Under the pieces are notes generated by a model. That model saw only the letters and a program-made list of their open reading frames with translations. It searched no databases and was not told the origin of the DNA. This document shows, one piece after another, positions 7,701 through 17,866 of a stretch of DNA of 64,000 nucleotides; the stretch's first letter is position 1; every line of letters begins with the position of its first letter. Location of the stretch: contig NZ_LLZI01000158.1 in the NCBI RefSeq assembly GCF_001509485.1, forward strand, positions 9,088 through 73,087, read 5' to 3'. The DNA is from Streptomyces sp. NRRL F-4489 (lineage in GTDB: Bacteria > Actinomycetota > Actinomycetes > Streptomycetales > Streptomycetaceae). Both the position numbers and the translations under genes were made by a program.

Positions 7701-9068
7701 ATGGCCCTCAAGATCACCGTGATCGGCACCGGCTACCTCGGTGCCACCCACGCCGCCGCGATGGCGGAGCTGGGTTTCGAGGTGCTGGGCCTGGACGTCG
7801 CCCCCGAGAAGATCGAGATGCTGCGGCGGGGCGAGGTCCCGATGTACGAGCCCGGTCTGGAGGAGCTGCTGCGCCGCCACGTCGCCGGGATCGAGGGCTC
7901 CAGCGGGCGGCTGCGGTTCACCACCTCCTACGCCGAGGCCGGCGAGTTCGGCGACGTCCACTTCATCTGCGTCAACACTCCCCAGAAGCACGGCGAGTAC
8001 GCCTGCGACATGTCGTACGTCGACGCCGCATTCGACGCGCTCGCGCCGCATCTGCACCGGGCCGCGCTGGTCGTCGGCAAGTCCACCGTGCCGGTGGGCA
8101 GCGCGGCCCGGCTCGCCGAGCGGCTGGCCGCCGCCGCGCCGGCCGGCGCCGACGTCGAGCTGGCCTGGAACCCGGAGTTCCTGCGCGAGGGCTACGCCGT
8201 CAAGGACACCCTCCACCCCGACCGGATCGTGGTCGGCACCGCCGGCCCCGAGCACCTGCCCGAGGGCAGCGGCGGGCGGGCCGAGGCGCTGCTGCGCGAG
8301 GTCTACGCCACGCCGATCGCCGAGGGCTCACCGTTCGTCGTGATGGACTTCCCCACCGCCGAGCTGGTCAAGACCGCCGCCAACTCCTTCCTGGCCACCA
8401 AGATCTCGTTCATCAACGCCATGGCCGAGGTCTGCGAGGCGGCCGGCGGCGACGTGGTCAAGCTCGCCGAGGCGATCGGCTACGACGAGCGGATCGGCAG
8501 CAAGTTCCTGCGGGCCGGTATCGGCTTCGGCGGCGGCTGCCTGCCCAAGGACATCCGCGCCTTCATGGCCCGGGCCGGCGAACTGGGCGCCGACCAGGCG
8601 CTGACCTTCCTCCGCGAGGTCGACTCGATCAACATGCGGCGCCGCTCCCACATGGTGGAGATGGCCCGCGAGGCGGTCGGCGGCAGCTTCCTCGGCAAGC
8701 GGGTCGCGGTCCTCGGCGCCACGTTCAAGCCCGACTCCGACGATGTGCGGGACTCCCCCGCGCTCAACGTCGCGGGGCAGATCCACCTCCAGGGCGGCCA
8801 GGTCACCATCTACGACCCCAAGGGCATGGCCAACGCCGAGCGGCTGTTCCCGACGCTGGGCTACGCCGAGAACGCGCGCGAGGCGGTGCGCGGCGCGCAT
8901 GTCGTACTGCACCTGACCGAGTGGCGGGAGTTCCGCGAGCTGGATCCGGCGGAGCTGGCGGAGGTGGCGGGCGAGCGGAGCGTTCTGGATGGGCGCAATG
9001 CGTTGGACGCGGAGCTGTGGCGTAAGGCCGGGTGGGTTTATCGGGCGCTCGGTCGCCCTAATGCCTGA
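7701..9068 (+). CDS. UDP-glucose/GDP-mannose dehydrogenase family protein
   Basis: 455 aa. NAD-dependent four-electron oxidation of a nucleotide sugar to the uronate, most likely UDP-glucose to UDP-glucuronate, a precursor of exopolysaccharide and glycosylated metabolites. The N-terminal Rossmann domain starts ITVIGTGYLGATHA. The catalytic Cys is Cys280 in GFGGGCLPKDIRAF, the central helical domain carries the conserved Lys of FPTAELVKTAANSFLATKIS, and the C-terminal domain binds UDP (GATFKPDSDDVRDSP). All key residues are present. A single gene with no sugar cluster next to it; the start is the first ATG after a purine-poor leader. Confidence 0.92.
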   Translation: MALKITVIGTGYLGATHAAAMAELGFEVLGLDVAPEKIEMLRRGEVPMYEPGLEELLRRHVAGIEGSSGRLRFTTSYAEAGEFGDVHFICVNTPQKHGEYACDMSYVDAAFDALAPHLHRAALVVGKSTVPVGSAARLAERLAAAAPAGADVELAWNPEFLREGYAVKDTLHPDRIVVGTAGPEHLPEGSGGRAEALLREVYATPIAEGSPFVVMDFPTAELVKTAANSFLATKISFINAMAEVCEAAGGDVVKLAEAIGYDERIGSKFLRAGIGFGGGCLPKDIRAFMARAGELGADQALTFLREVDSINMRRRSHMVEMAREAVGGSFLGKRVAVLGATFKPDSDDVRDSPALNVAGQIHLQGGQVTIYDPKGMANAERLFPTLGYAENAREAVRGAHVVLHLTEWREFRELDPAELAEVAGERSVLDGRNALDAELWRKAGWVYRALGRPNA

Positions 9069-9275
9069 TCTCTTGCGCCTTCGGCGCCTGTGCGCGTAGC
9101 GGGTCGCCGGCCGCGGTGTCGGCGTTCCCGCCGTGGGGGTGCTGTCTTTCGCGCCTGCGGCGCGGGGTATCCGCTGCGCGGGGCTGGTCGGCCGCGGTGC
9201 CGGGGTGGGTAGAAATCCGGTGCGTGGGGGTACGCGTGGGAGGGATGGTGCGGGTGAGCCGACGGAGGTAACGCC

Positions 9276-9656
9276 ATGAGCCTGATCAGCCCGGGAGTCG
9301 TCGCGGTGGATTGTTCGGATCCGCGGGGGCTGGCGCAGTTCTATGCGGACGTGCTCGGCTGGGAGGTCGTGGACGACGGGCGGGACGACTGGGTGGAGGT
9401 CGCCGGGCCGCGGGGGCGGGCGCTGGCGTTTCAGCTGGTGGAGGACTACCGGCCGCCGCGGTGGCCGGGTCAGGACGTGCCGCAGCAGTTGCATCTGGAC
9501 TTCGATGTGCGGCCGGAGGACATGGACGAGGCCGAGCGGAAGGTGGTCGCGCTGGGTGCCCGGCTGGTCCAGCACGACGAGGGGAAGCGGGACTTCCGGG
9601 TCTATCTGGATCCGGCCGGGCACCCGTTCTGCCTGTGCTTCCCGAAGGAGCGGTGA
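9276..9656 (+). CDS. VOC (glyoxalase-like) family protein
   Basis: 126 aa. Two beta-alpha-beta-beta-beta VOC modules: residues ~5-55 (VVAVDCSDPRGLAQFYADVL, GWEVVDDG) and ~65-124 (LHLDFDVRPEDMDEAERKV, YLDPAGHPFCLC). The fold houses metal-dependent lyases, dioxygenases and antibiotic-binding resistance proteins, and the substrate cannot be told from sequence. His71 in LHLDFDV and the C-terminal DPAGHPFCL are where metal ligands usually sit. A strong ribosome-binding site (GGAGG) precedes the ATG. Convergent with the dipeptidase, with only 2 bases between the stops. Confidence 0.85.
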   Translation: MSLISPGVVAVDCSDPRGLAQFYADVLGWEVVDDGRDDWVEVAGPRGRALAFQLVEDYRPPRWPGQDVPQQLHLDFDVRPEDMDEAERKVVALGARLVQHDEGKRDFRVYLDPAGHPFCLCFPKER

Positions 9657-9658
9657 CC

Positions 9659-10834
9659 TCAGGTCAGGACGGCGTTGGAGGGGGCGCGGCGGGACTGTTC
9701 GGCGCGGGCCGCGTCCTCGGCGGCGCGGAGGACCCGGACGGCGTTCTGCCAGGTCAGTTTGGCCAGGTCGGCGGGTGACCACTTGCGGTCGAGGAGTTCG
9801 GCGATCAGCGTGGGGTAGCTCGCGACGTCGGCGAGGTCCGCGGGGGTGAAGGCGGTGCCGTCGAAGTCGCCGCCGATGCCGATGTGGTCGATGCCGGCGA
9901 CCTCGCGCATGTGGTCGAGGTGGTCGGCGACGGTCGCGGCGGTGGCCACCGGGCGCGGGTTGGCGGCCTCGAAGGCGCGCTGGACGGCCATGCCGCGCTC
10001 GGTGGTGTCGAGGTGGTGCAGGCCGTGGGCGCGCATGTTCTCGTCGGCGCGCAGGGTCCACTCGACGGCCGCGGGCAGCACGAACTTCGGGACGAAGGTG
10101 GCCATGGCGATGCCGCCGTTGGCGGGGAGTTGGGCCAGGACGTCGTCGGGGATGTTGCGCGGGTGGTCGCAGACCGCGCGGGCGGAGGAGTGCGAGAAGA
10201 TCACCGGGGCGGTGGTGACGCGGAGCGCGTCCCGCATGGTGTCCGGGGAGACGTGCGAGAGGTCGACGAGCATCCCGCAGCGGTTCATCTCGCGGACGAC
10301 CTCTTCGCCGAACGGCGACAGGCCGTGGTGGCGGGGCTCGTCGGTCGCCGAGTCCGCCCAGTCGTTGTTGTCGTTGTGGGTGAGCGTCATATAGCGGACG
10401 CCCAGGGCGTGGAAGGCCCGCAGGGTGGCCAGCGAGTTGTTGATCGAGTGGCCGCCCTCGGCGCCCATGAGGGAGGCGATGCGGCCCTCGGCGCGGGCCG
10501 CTTCCATGTCGTCGGCGGTCCTTGCCAGGCGCAGGTCGGACGCGTAGCGGTCGGTCAGCTGGTGGACGGCGTCGATCTGCTCCAGGGTCGCGCTGACGGC
10601 GTGGTCGCCGGCGTAGTCGGAGCGGACGTACACCGACCAGAACTGCGCGCCGACGCCGCCGGCCCGCAGCCGGGGCAGGTCGGTGTGGAGGGCGGCGCTC
10701 TGGTCGGTGGCCAGGTCGCGGCGGGCGAGGTCGTAGCGGACCTGTTCGCGCAGCGCCCAGGGGAGGTCGTTGTGGCCGTCGACGACGGGCCAGGCGGCGA
10801 GGAGTGCGCGGGCGGTGTCCAGGGCGGCGGTCAC
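9659..10834 (-). CDS. membrane dipeptidase-type peptidase (M19)
   Basis: 391 aa. A TIM-barrel zinc dipeptidase of the renal dipeptidase family. Metal ligands visible: His21 and Asp23 in [10 protein letters not shown], the bridging Glu in MGAEGGHS (~127), His of LVDLSHVS and His of [20 protein letters not shown] near residue 330 supplies the final Asp. No signal peptide, so cytoplasmic, unlike the mammalian enzyme. The GTG start overlaps the purE stop by 4 bases, so it is the third gene of a purK-purE-dipeptidase operon. The metabolic link with purines is unclear; these enzymes hydrolyse dipeptides and some lactams. Confidence 0.9.
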   Translation of the reverse strand: MTAALDTARALLAAWPVVDGHNDLPWALREQVRYDLARRDLATDQSAALHTDLPRLRAGGVGAQFWSVYVRSDYAGDHAVSATLEQIDAVHQLTDRYASDLRLARTADDMEAARAEGRIASLMGAEGGHSINNSLATLRAFHALGVRYMTLTHNDNNDWADSATDEPRHHGLSPFGEEVVREMNRCGMLVDLSHVSPDTMRDALRVTTAPVIFSHSSARAVCDHPRNIPDDVLAQLPANGGIAMATFVPKFVLPAAVEWTLRADENMRAHGLHHLDTTERGMAVQRAFEAANPRPVATAATVADHLDHMREVAGIDHIGIGGDFDGTAFTPADLADVASYPTLIAELLDRKWSPADLAKLTWQNAVRVLRAAEDAARAEQSRRAPSNAVLT

Positions 10835-11382
10835 TTGCCGCCCCCGAAGCCGAAGCCGGCCGTGCCCGCGACCTTGGTGCGCAGCCGCTTGCCCTTCTCG
10901 GTGGCCTGGTCGTTCAGCTCCTGCTGGAACTCCCGCATCCGGGCGAGGAGTTCGGGGTCGTGGGCGGCGAGCATCCGGGCGGCGAGCAGGCCGGCGTTGC
11001 GGGCGCCGCCGACGGAGACGGTGGCGACGGGCACGCCGGCGGGCATCTGGACGATGGACAGGAGGGAGTCCATGCCGTCGAGGTACTTCAGCGGGACGGG
11101 GACGCCGATGACGGGCAGGGGGGTGACGGAGGCGAGCATGCCGGGGAGGTGGGCGGCCCCGCCCGCGCCGGCGATGATCGCCTTCAGGCCGCGGCCGGCC
11201 GCCTGCTCGCCGTACGCGATCATCTCGTGCGGCATGCGGTGGGCGGAGACGACATCGACCTCGTAGCCGATCTCGAACTCGTCCAGGGCCTGGGCGGCGG
11301 CCTCCATGACCGGCCAGTCCGAGTCGGAGCCCATGACGATGCCGATGAGGGGGGTGGTGCGGGGGGCGGGGCTGGCCGTCAT
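10831..11382 (-). CDS. purE: N5-carboxyaminoimidazole ribonucleotide mutase
   Basis: 183 aa. Converts N5-CAIR to CAIR in purine synthesis. Motifs: [14 protein letters not shown] at the N-terminus, [11 protein letters not shown] with the catalytic His, the [15 protein letters not shown] substrate loop and a [17 protein letters not shown] helix. The C-terminal ~35 residues are a Gly/Lys extension (AGFGFGGGK) beyond the core fold. The ATG at 11382 overlaps the purK stop as ATGA, and the stop overlaps the dipeptidase start, so all three are coupled. Confidence 0.96.
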   Translation of the reverse strand: MTASPAPRTTPLIGIVMGSDSDWPVMEAAAQALDEFEIGYEVDVVSAHRMPHEMIAYGEQAAGRGLKAIIAGAGGAAHLPGMLASVTPLPVIGVPVPLKYLDGMDSLLSIVQMPAGVPVATVSVGGARNAGLLAARMLAAHDPELLARMREFQQELNDQATEKGKRLRTKVAGTAGFGFGGGK

Positions 11383-12530
11383 TCGGTGATCGTTCCTCGC
11401 AGGTAGCCGGCGGCGTGCGCGGCGCGCTCGCGCACCTCCGCCAGGTCGTCGCCGTAGGTGTTGACGTGCCCGACCTTGCGGCCCGGCTTCACGTCCTTGC
11501 CGTACATGTGAATCTTCAACCGCGGGTCGCGTGCCATGCAATGGAGGTACGCGCCGTACATGTCGGGGTAGTCGCCGCCGAGGACGTTGGCCATCACCGT
11601 CCAGCGGGCGCGCGGGCGGGGGTCGCCGAGCGGGAGGTCGAGGACGGCGCGGACGTGGTTGGCGAACTGCGAGGTGATCGCGCCGTCCTGGGTCCAGTGC
11701 CCGGAGTTGTGCGGGCGCATGGCGAGTTCGTTGATCAGTACGGCGGGGGTGCCGTCGGCGTCGCGGACCTCGAACAGCTCGACGGCGAGGTGGCCGACGA
11801 CGCCGAGCTCGTCGGCGATGCGCAGGGCGAGCTGCTGGGCGTGGGTGGACAGCTCGTCGGAGATACCGGGGGCCGGGGCGATCACGGTGTCGCAGACGCC
11901 GTCGACCTGGATGGACTCCACGACGGGGTAGGCGACGGCCTGGCCGTGCGGGGAGCGGACGACGTTGGCGGCCAGCTCGCGGACGAAGGGGACCTTCTCC
12001 TCGGCCAGGACGGGCACGCCGGCGCGGAACGGCTCGGCCGCCTCCTCGGAGGATCGTACGAGCCAGACGCCCTTGCCGTCGTAGCCGCCTCGGACGGTCT
12101 TGAGGATCACCGGGAAGCCGTCGCCCTCGGCCGCGAAGCGCGCGACGTCCTCGGGGTCGGCGACGATGCGGTGGCGGGGGCAGGGGGCGCCGATGGCGGA
12201 CAGCTTGGCCCGCATGACGCCCTTGTCCTGGGCGTGCCGCAGGGCCTCCGGGCCGGGGCGGATGACGATGCCGTCGGCCTCCAGCGCGCGCAGGTGCTCG
12301 GTCGGCACGTGCTCGTGGTCGAAGGTGAGGACATCGCAGCCGCGGGCGAAGGCGCGCAGGGTCTCCAGGTCGCGGTAGTCGCCGATGACGACGTCGCTGA
12401 CCACCTGGGCCGCCGAGTCCTGCGGGGTGTCGCTGAGGAGCTTGAACTTGATGCCGAGGGGGATACCCGCCTCGTGGGTCATACGGGCGAGCTGACCGCC
12501 GCCGACCATGCCGACTACCGGGAACGTCAC
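11379..12530 (-). CDS. purK: N5-carboxyaminoimidazole ribonucleotide synthase
   Basis: 383 aa, GTG start. ATP-grasp enzyme that makes N5-CAIR from AIR, bicarbonate and ATP, working directly ahead of PurE. N-terminal [19 protein letters not shown]-grasp central domain with [17 protein letters not shown] (nucleotide-binding loop) and [11 protein letters not shown]; metal-binding region [19 protein letters not shown] and [16 protein letters not shown]-terminal domain to GTITE. Length and motifs are normal. First gene of the operon; the leader 12531-12691 is shared with the divergent exported protein. Confidence 0.96.
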   Translation of the reverse strand: MTFPVVGMVGGGQLARMTHEAGIPLGIKFKLLSDTPQDSAAQVVSDVVIGDYRDLETLRAFARGCDVLTFDHEHVPTEHLRALEADGIVIRPGPEALRHAQDKGVMRAKLSAIGAPCPRHRIVADPEDVARFAAEGDGFPVILKTVRGGYDGKGVWLVRSSEEAAEPFRAGVPVLAEEKVPFVRELAANVVRSPHGQAVAYPVVESIQVDGVCDTVIAPAPGISDELSTHAQQLALRIADELGVVGHLAVELFEVRDADGTPAVLINELAMRPHNSGHWTQDGAITSQFANHVRAVLDLPLGDPRPRARWTVMANVLGGDYPDMYGAYLHCMARDPRLKIHMYGKDVKPGRKVGHVNTYGDDLAEVRERAAHAAGYLRGTITE

Positions 12531-12691
12531 GCCCCCAGGGTAGCCGCCCGGTGGTGGTGCGCCCGACCCCGGGTTGGAGGTTCCTCCGAGCGCAGGCGTT
12601 CGGGGAATTCCTTCGAAGGTCCAGATCCGCGGTGGGTTCCGGACCGGCCGGTACGTCCTCCGGCCGGGTCCGGCGATGAGGGGGAGGCCGC

Positions 12692-13102
12692 ATGGAGAGC
12701 GGCGATATAGCCAGGCGTTCCCGGGCGCTGGTGACCGCGGTCGCCGTCACCGCCCTGCTGATCGCCCTGTACACGGTGGTCAGCCGGCTGTCCGGGCCGG
12801 AGGTCTACGGGCCGGACGACAGCGAGATCGCGGTCGCGGCCGGCGGCCGCTTCACCGTCGAGGTGCCCGACGACCCCGGCGGCGGCTTCCACTGGATCGT
12901 CGCCGCGCCCCGGCCGGATCCGGCCGTTCTGCGCCCGGCCGGCGAGCGGGTCCCGGACGGCGGCGGCACCCGGTGGCTGGACTTCCGGGCCGTCCGCCCC
13001 GGCCGCACCGACCTGCGGCTGCTGCGCTGCCACCGGTGCGCGACCGGGGCCGCCTACGAGCCGGGCGCGCGGGCCCTCAACTTCCGTGTCACGGTGGGAT
13101 GA
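12692..13102 (+). CDS. exported chagasin-like (I42) protein
   Basis: 136 aa. An N-terminal anchor (~12-31, [19 protein letters not shown]) is followed by a compact beta domain. It resembles protease inhibitor family I42 (chagasin): [18 protein letters not shown] aligns with the family's NPTTGY-W loop, and [20 protein letters not shown] with the second loop and strand. A pair LRCHRC could be a disulfide or metal site and is not typical of chagasin. The family blocks papain-like cysteine peptidases, but actinobacterial members are mostly uncharacterised. The ribosome-binding site GGGGGAGG lies 6 bases before the ATG. Divergent from purK. Confidence 0.6.
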   Translation: MESGDIARRSRALVTAVAVTALLIALYTVVSRLSGPEVYGPDDSEIAVAAGGRFTVEVPDDPGGGFHWIVAAPRPDPAVLRPAGERVPDGGGTRWLDFRAVRPGRTDLRLLRCHRCATGAAYEPGARALNFRVTVG

Positions 13103-13243
13103 CCGGGGCCCGGCCGGCCGCCCGCCGGCGGTGGCGCGGGGCAGCCGCCCGCGCACCGCCCCCTGTGAGGGCCGTGGTTAGCATGGGGGCCCACCGGGCC
13201 GCCGGCCCGGCCCACCGCCCACGACGGGGAGCTGAACGATCAC

Positions 13244-13753
13244 ATGAGTGAACGGAGCGCGCTGCGGTCGCGGCTGGAGGCGCTCACCCGGGAGATCGTG
13301 AAGTTCGGCGCCGTCGGCGGCGCCGGGGTCGTGGTGAACTTCGCGGTCTTCAACCTCGTCCGGCACCTGACCGAGCTGCCCGTCGTCCGGGCCAGCGTCG
13401 TGGCGACGGTGGTGGCCACCGGCACCAACTACGTCGGCTACCGCTACTTCGCGTACCGGGACCGCGACAAGCGCGGCCGCACCCGGGAGCTGACCCTCTT
13501 CCTGCTGTTCAGCGTGGTCGGCCTGGTCATCGAGAACGGCATCCTCTACGCGGCGACGTACGGCTTCGGCTGGGACACCCCGCTGCAGAGCAATGTGTTC
13601 AAGTTCCTCGGCATCGGCCTCGCCACCCTCTTCCGCTTCTGGTCGTACCGCACCTGGGTCTTCCGGGCGCTGCCGGCCCGGGAGGCGGTGGAGACGGCGG
13701 AGGCGTTCCTGGCGGACGGGTCGCGGCTGCCGAGCGGCGCCGGCCGGAAGTAG
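13244..13753 (+). CDS. GtrA family membrane protein
   Basis: 169 aa with four membrane segments at ~22-40, ~50-70, ~85-107 and ~118-138, the GtrA topology. VKFGAVGGAGVVVNFAVFNL at the start and NYVGYRYFAY, FLGIGLATLFRFWSYRTWVF near the end are hallmark stretches. GtrA proteins are thought to move or stabilise polyprenyl-linked sugars across the membrane for cell-surface glycosylation. It follows the exported I42-like protein on the same strand by 141 bases, and converges with the histidine kinase gene, with 15 bases between the stops. Confidence 0.88.
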   Translation: MSERSALRSRLEALTREIVKFGAVGGAGVVVNFAVFNLVRHLTELPVVRASVVATVVATGTNYVGYRYFAYRDRDKRGRTRELTLFLLFSVVGLVIENGILYAATYGFGWDTPLQSNVFKFLGIGLATLFRFWSYRTWVFRALPAREAVETAEAFLADGSRLPSGAGRK

Positions 13754-13768
13754 CGGCCGGCCCCCCTG

Positions 13769-15016
13769 TCACTCCTCGGCCTGCTCGCCCTCCCGCGCCA
13801 GGAACAGCGCGAAGACCGGCGGGTGCTGCTGGAGCAGCTCCAGGCGGCCGCCGTCCGCCTCGGCGAGGTCGCGGGCGACGGCGAGGCCGAGGCCGGTGGA
13901 GTTCCGGCCGGAGACGGTCCGCTCGAAGACCCGGGAGCCGAGGTCCGGCGGGACGCCGGGGCCGGCGTCGGTGACCTCCACGACGGCCTGATTGCCGGTG
14001 ACGCGGGTGCGCAGCGCGACCGTCCCGGCACCGTGCATGAGGGAGTTCTCGATCAGGGTGGCCAGCACCTGGGCGACCGCGCCGGGGGTGCCGACGGCCC
14101 GCAGGCCCTTCTTGCCGGAGCGGACGATGGCCCGCCCGGCGCTGCGGTAGGCCGGCCGCCACTCCTCGATCTGCTGCTTGACGACCTCGTCGAGGTCGAA
14201 GGCGACCGCCGAGCCGGTGCGCGGGTCCCGGGAATTCGTGAGCAGCCGCTGCACCACGTCCGTCAGCCGCTCCACCTGGGCCAGCGCGATGGTGGCCTCT
14301 TCCTTCACGGTGTCCGGGTCGTCGGTGAGGGTGATCTCCTCCAGGCGCATGGACAGCGCGGTCAGCGGGGTGCGGAGCTGGTGGGAGGCGTCGGCGGCGA
14401 GGCGGCGCTCGGCGGTGAGCATCCGGGCGATCCGCTCGGCGCTGGCGTCGAGGACGTCGGCGACGCGGTCCAGCTCCTGGACGCCGTAGCGGCGGTGGCG
14501 GGGGCGGGGGTCGCCGGAGCCGAGCCGTTCGGCGGTCTCGGCGAGGTCGGTGAGCGGGGCGGTCAGGCGGCGGGCCTGCCGGATGGCGAGGACCACGGCC
14601 GCCAGGATGGCCAGCAGGGCGACGGCCAGGATGACCAGGAGGGTGCGGCCGATCTCGGCGCTGACCGTGGAGCGGGACTCCTGGACGGTGACCGCCTCGC
14701 CGCGGTCCCCGTGCACCGTGGACTCGATCACGTCGCCGGCCGGGCGCCGGCCGATCTCGATACGGGGCTTGCCGGGGACCTTGATCACGGCGTAGCGGTG
14801 GGCGGTGATCTGCTCGGAGAGGACCTCCGGGGTGATCTTCTCGCCGCTGCCCAGCCGGCTCTCGACTATCCCGACCAGCCGGACCGCCTCGGACGCCACG
14901 CTCTCCTGCGCGCCGGCCTGGATCGTACGGGTCTCGACGATCACCAGGGAGACACCGAAGACGGCGATGACGACGAGCACCACGGCGAGCGTGGAGTTGA
15001 TCAGGCGGCGGCGCAC
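13769..15016 (-). CDS. two-component sensor histidine kinase
   Basis: 415 aa, GTG start 6 bases after the response-regulator stop. Two membrane helices (~8-28 and ~125-146) flank an extracellular sensor of ~95 residues, followed by a HAMP linker and kinase core. H-box ADASHQLRTPLTAL with phospho-acceptor His212; N-box VLATLIENSLMHG; G1 VTDAGPGVPP; G2 GLGLAVARDLAE. It is a classical EnvZ/PhoR-like kinase acting on the adjacent OmpR-type regulator. The signal is unknown: the sensor region shows no recognised domain. Confidence 0.93.
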   Translation of the reverse strand: MRRRLINSTLAVVLVVIAVFGVSLVIVETRTIQAGAQESVASEAVRLVGIVESRLGSGEKITPEVLSEQITAHRYAVIKVPGKPRIEIGRRPAGDVIESTVHGDRGEAVTVQESRSTVSAEIGRTLLVILAVALLAILAAVVLAIRQARRLTAPLTDLAETAERLGSGDPRPRHRRYGVQELDRVADVLDASAERIARMLTAERRLAADASHQLRTPLTALSMRLEEITLTDDPDTVKEEATIALAQVERLTDVVQRLLTNSRDPRTGSAVAFDLDEVVKQQIEEWRPAYRSAGRAIVRSGKKGLRAVGTPGAVAQVLATLIENSLMHGAGTVALRTRVTGNQAVVEVTDAGPGVPPDLGSRVFERTVSGRNSTGLGLAVARDLAEADGGRLELLQQHPPVFALFLAREGEQAEE

Positions 15017-15022
15017 GGGCCG

Positions 15023-15703
<681 letters not shown>

Positions 15704-16213
15704 GGGCCGATGGTAGTCCGATGTACCGACAGCGAGGGGCGGACCAGCACGGATGGGCGACAGCGGGCCGATTCGCGCGCCGGGCTCGCACGCCCGGGGC
15801 GCGGGCGCACGGGTGCGGACGTGGTCGCAAAGAGCGGACCGGATGGTTCCGCAAGTGAGTGTGAGCGTTCTCTCACCACTCCCAACGGCGCGCCGACCGG
15901 ACGTATGGTGGCCGGAACGTCCAACGCACAACCAATGGGACCCATGGCGCGGAACCGCTGTCATGGCCCTTGTTGTGTGCGGGGCCGGTACCCCCGGTCC
16001 CTTGCACAGTGAAAGACCTGTCGACCGGGTCCGCCGGCCGCGCCGTCGCGGCACGGGGGCGTGGATCCCGGTGTACGGCCTCCCGTCGGCCTCCCTGTGT
16101 GGGGGCCGAACCTCCCGGACGTGAGGGCGGGCAGGGCGGCGCCGGTGCCGGTCATCCCCCACCCGGGCGCTTACCGAGTCCCTCGGACGCGTCCCGAGAA
16201 GCAAGGAACCACC
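15704..16213. promoter_or_regulatory. divergent control region, response regulator / POT transporter
   Basis: 510 bases without a credible gene. At 15857-15881 there is an imperfect inverted repeat, GAGTGTGAG and CTCACCACTC around CGTTCT; the inner arms GTGAG/CTCAC are perfect. It is placed to act on either gene. No clear promoter hexamers were identified. Confidence 0.4.
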
Positions 16214-17740
16214 ATGGCGTCCAGCCTGACGAAGGACGCGGCCCAGCAGGGAACCCCTGTCAACGGCGGCAAGACCTTCTTCGGCCACCCCCGCGGCCTG
16301 GCCACTCTCTTCATGACCGAGATGTGGGAGCGCTTCAGCTTCTACGGCATGCGCGCCCTGCTCGTCCTGTACCTGATCTCCGGTGGTCCGGACGCCAAGA
16401 TCGGCTCGCAGGGCGGCGGTCTGGCCATGACGGCGGCGTCCGCCACGGCGATCTACGCCGTCTACATGGCCCTGGTGTACCTGCTCGCCATGCCCGGCGG
16501 CTGGTTCGGCGACCGGGTCTGGGGCCCGCGCAAGACGGTGATCGTCGGCTCGTGCGTGGTCATCGCCGGCCACATCGTGCTGGCCGTCCCCGGCCAGACG
16601 TTCTTCATCGGCCTGGCGATGGTGGCGTGCGGCTCCGGCCTGCTGAAGTCCAACATCTCCACGATGGTGGGCCACCTCTACGACGGCCCGCAGGACCCGC
16701 GCCGGGACGGCGGTTTCACCGTCTTCTACATGAGCATCAACCTCGGCTCGATGGCCGCGCCGATCATCGTCGGCGGCATCGGCCAGGGCCTCAACTGGCA
16801 CCTGGGCTTCGCGACGGCGGCGCTGGGCATGGCGCTGGGCCTGATCCAGTTCCTGGTCGGCACCCGGAACCTCAACCCCAAGAGCAGCCAGGTCCCGACC
16901 CCGCTGCCCGCCGAGGAGCGCGCCGGCTGGCTGCGCAAGGGCCTGATCTGGGCCGTCGTCGCCGCGGTCTTCTACGGCATCGTGGTGGGCACCGGCCACT
17001 TCACCCTCAACTGGGCGCTGGTCCCGCTGGCCGTCATCGGCATCTGCGTGCCGTGCTTCGTACTGCTGCGCATCAAGCGGGACAAGGAGCTGTCCTCGGC
17101 CGAGCAGGCCAAGGTGAGCGGCTACCTGTGGTTCTTCGTCGCCGCCGCGGTCTTCTGGATGATCTTCGACCAGGCCGGTTCGACGCTGAGCGTGTTCGCC
17201 GAGAAGAACACCGCCGAGTCGGTCTTCGGCCTGGGCTTCCCGTCCTCGTGGATGCAGTCGGTCAACCCGGTGTGGGTGCTGGCGCTGGCCCCGGTCTTCG
17301 CGTCGATGTGGCTGGCGCTGGCCCGCCGCAACCGCGAGCCCAGCACGCCGGTGAAGTTCGCCATGGCGATGGTGCTGATCGGCGCCTCGTACTTCTTCTT
17401 CCTGGTGCCGATCGCGATGTCCTCGGACGGCTCCAAGGTCAGCCCGATGTGGCTGATCACCGTCTACGGCCTGCAGACGATGGGCGAGCTGTGCCTGTCC
17501 CCGGTCGGCCTGTCGGTGACCACCAAGCTGGCGCCGCAGAAGTACGCCAGCCAGATGATGGGCGTCTGGTTCCTCGCCGTCACCGCGGGCGACAGCGTCA
17601 TCTCCCTGGTGTCCATCTCCGGCGCGGACCTCAGCGGTACGGGGGTGCTGGTCACCGAGGCGGTCCTCGCCGCCCTGGCCGGTGTCGCGGTCTTCCTGTA
17701 CCGGAAGAAGATCAGTCCGCTGATGGGCGACGTGCACTAG
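16214..17740 (+). CDS. POT family proton-dependent oligopeptide transporter
   Basis: 508 aa, about 12-14 membrane helices. The POT/PTR signatures are clear: FMTEMWERFSFYGMRALLVL in helix 1 (E-x-x-E-R-F-x-Y-Y region, with Phe in place of the first Tyr), GGWFGDRVWGPRKTVI, CGSGLLKSNISTMVG, and FTVFYMSINLGSMAAP. It imports di- and tripeptides with protons. Start ATG 16214 after AAGGAACC; the open frame further upstream lacks a good site and is not needed for the family's N-terminus. Single gene ended by a strong hairpin. Confidence 0.93.
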   Translation: MASSLTKDAAQQGTPVNGGKTFFGHPRGLATLFMTEMWERFSFYGMRALLVLYLISGGPDAKIGSQGGGLAMTAASATAIYAVYMALVYLLAMPGGWFGDRVWGPRKTVIVGSCVVIAGHIVLAVPGQTFFIGLAMVACGSGLLKSNISTMVGHLYDGPQDPRRDGGFTVFYMSINLGSMAAPIIVGGIGQGLNWHLGFATAALGMALGLIQFLVGTRNLNPKSSQVPTPLPAEERAGWLRKGLIWAVVAAVFYGIVVGTGHFTLNWALVPLAVIGICVPCFVLLRIKRDKELSSAEQAKVSGYLWFFVAAAVFWMIFDQAGSTLSVFAEKNTAESVFGLGFPSSWMQSVNPVWVLALAPVFASMWLALARRNREPSTPVKFAMAMVLIGASYFFFLVPIAMSSDGSKVSPMWLITVYGLQTMGELCLSPVGLSVTTKLAPQKYASQMMGVWFLAVTAGDSVISLVSISGADLSGTGVLVTEAVLAALAGVAVFLYRKKISPLMGDVH

Positions 17741-17769
17741 GTCCGGCACCGGTCCTGGCATCTGCCCTG

Positions 17770-17800
17770 GGGCCCGGCGCGCTGTTGGCGCGCCGGGCCC
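17770..17800. terminator. bidirectional terminator
   Basis: A perfect 13-base-pair stem (GGGCCCGGCGCGC) with a 5-base loop, then TGTCGGCTTTT on the plus strand. It sits between the convergent POT gene and the surface-protein operon. Confidence 0.85.
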
Positions 17801-17866
17801 TGTCGGCTTTTCCGGGGCTTTCGTACGGTGCCGGGGCTTTCCGTACGGTGCCGGGCCGGGCCGGGG

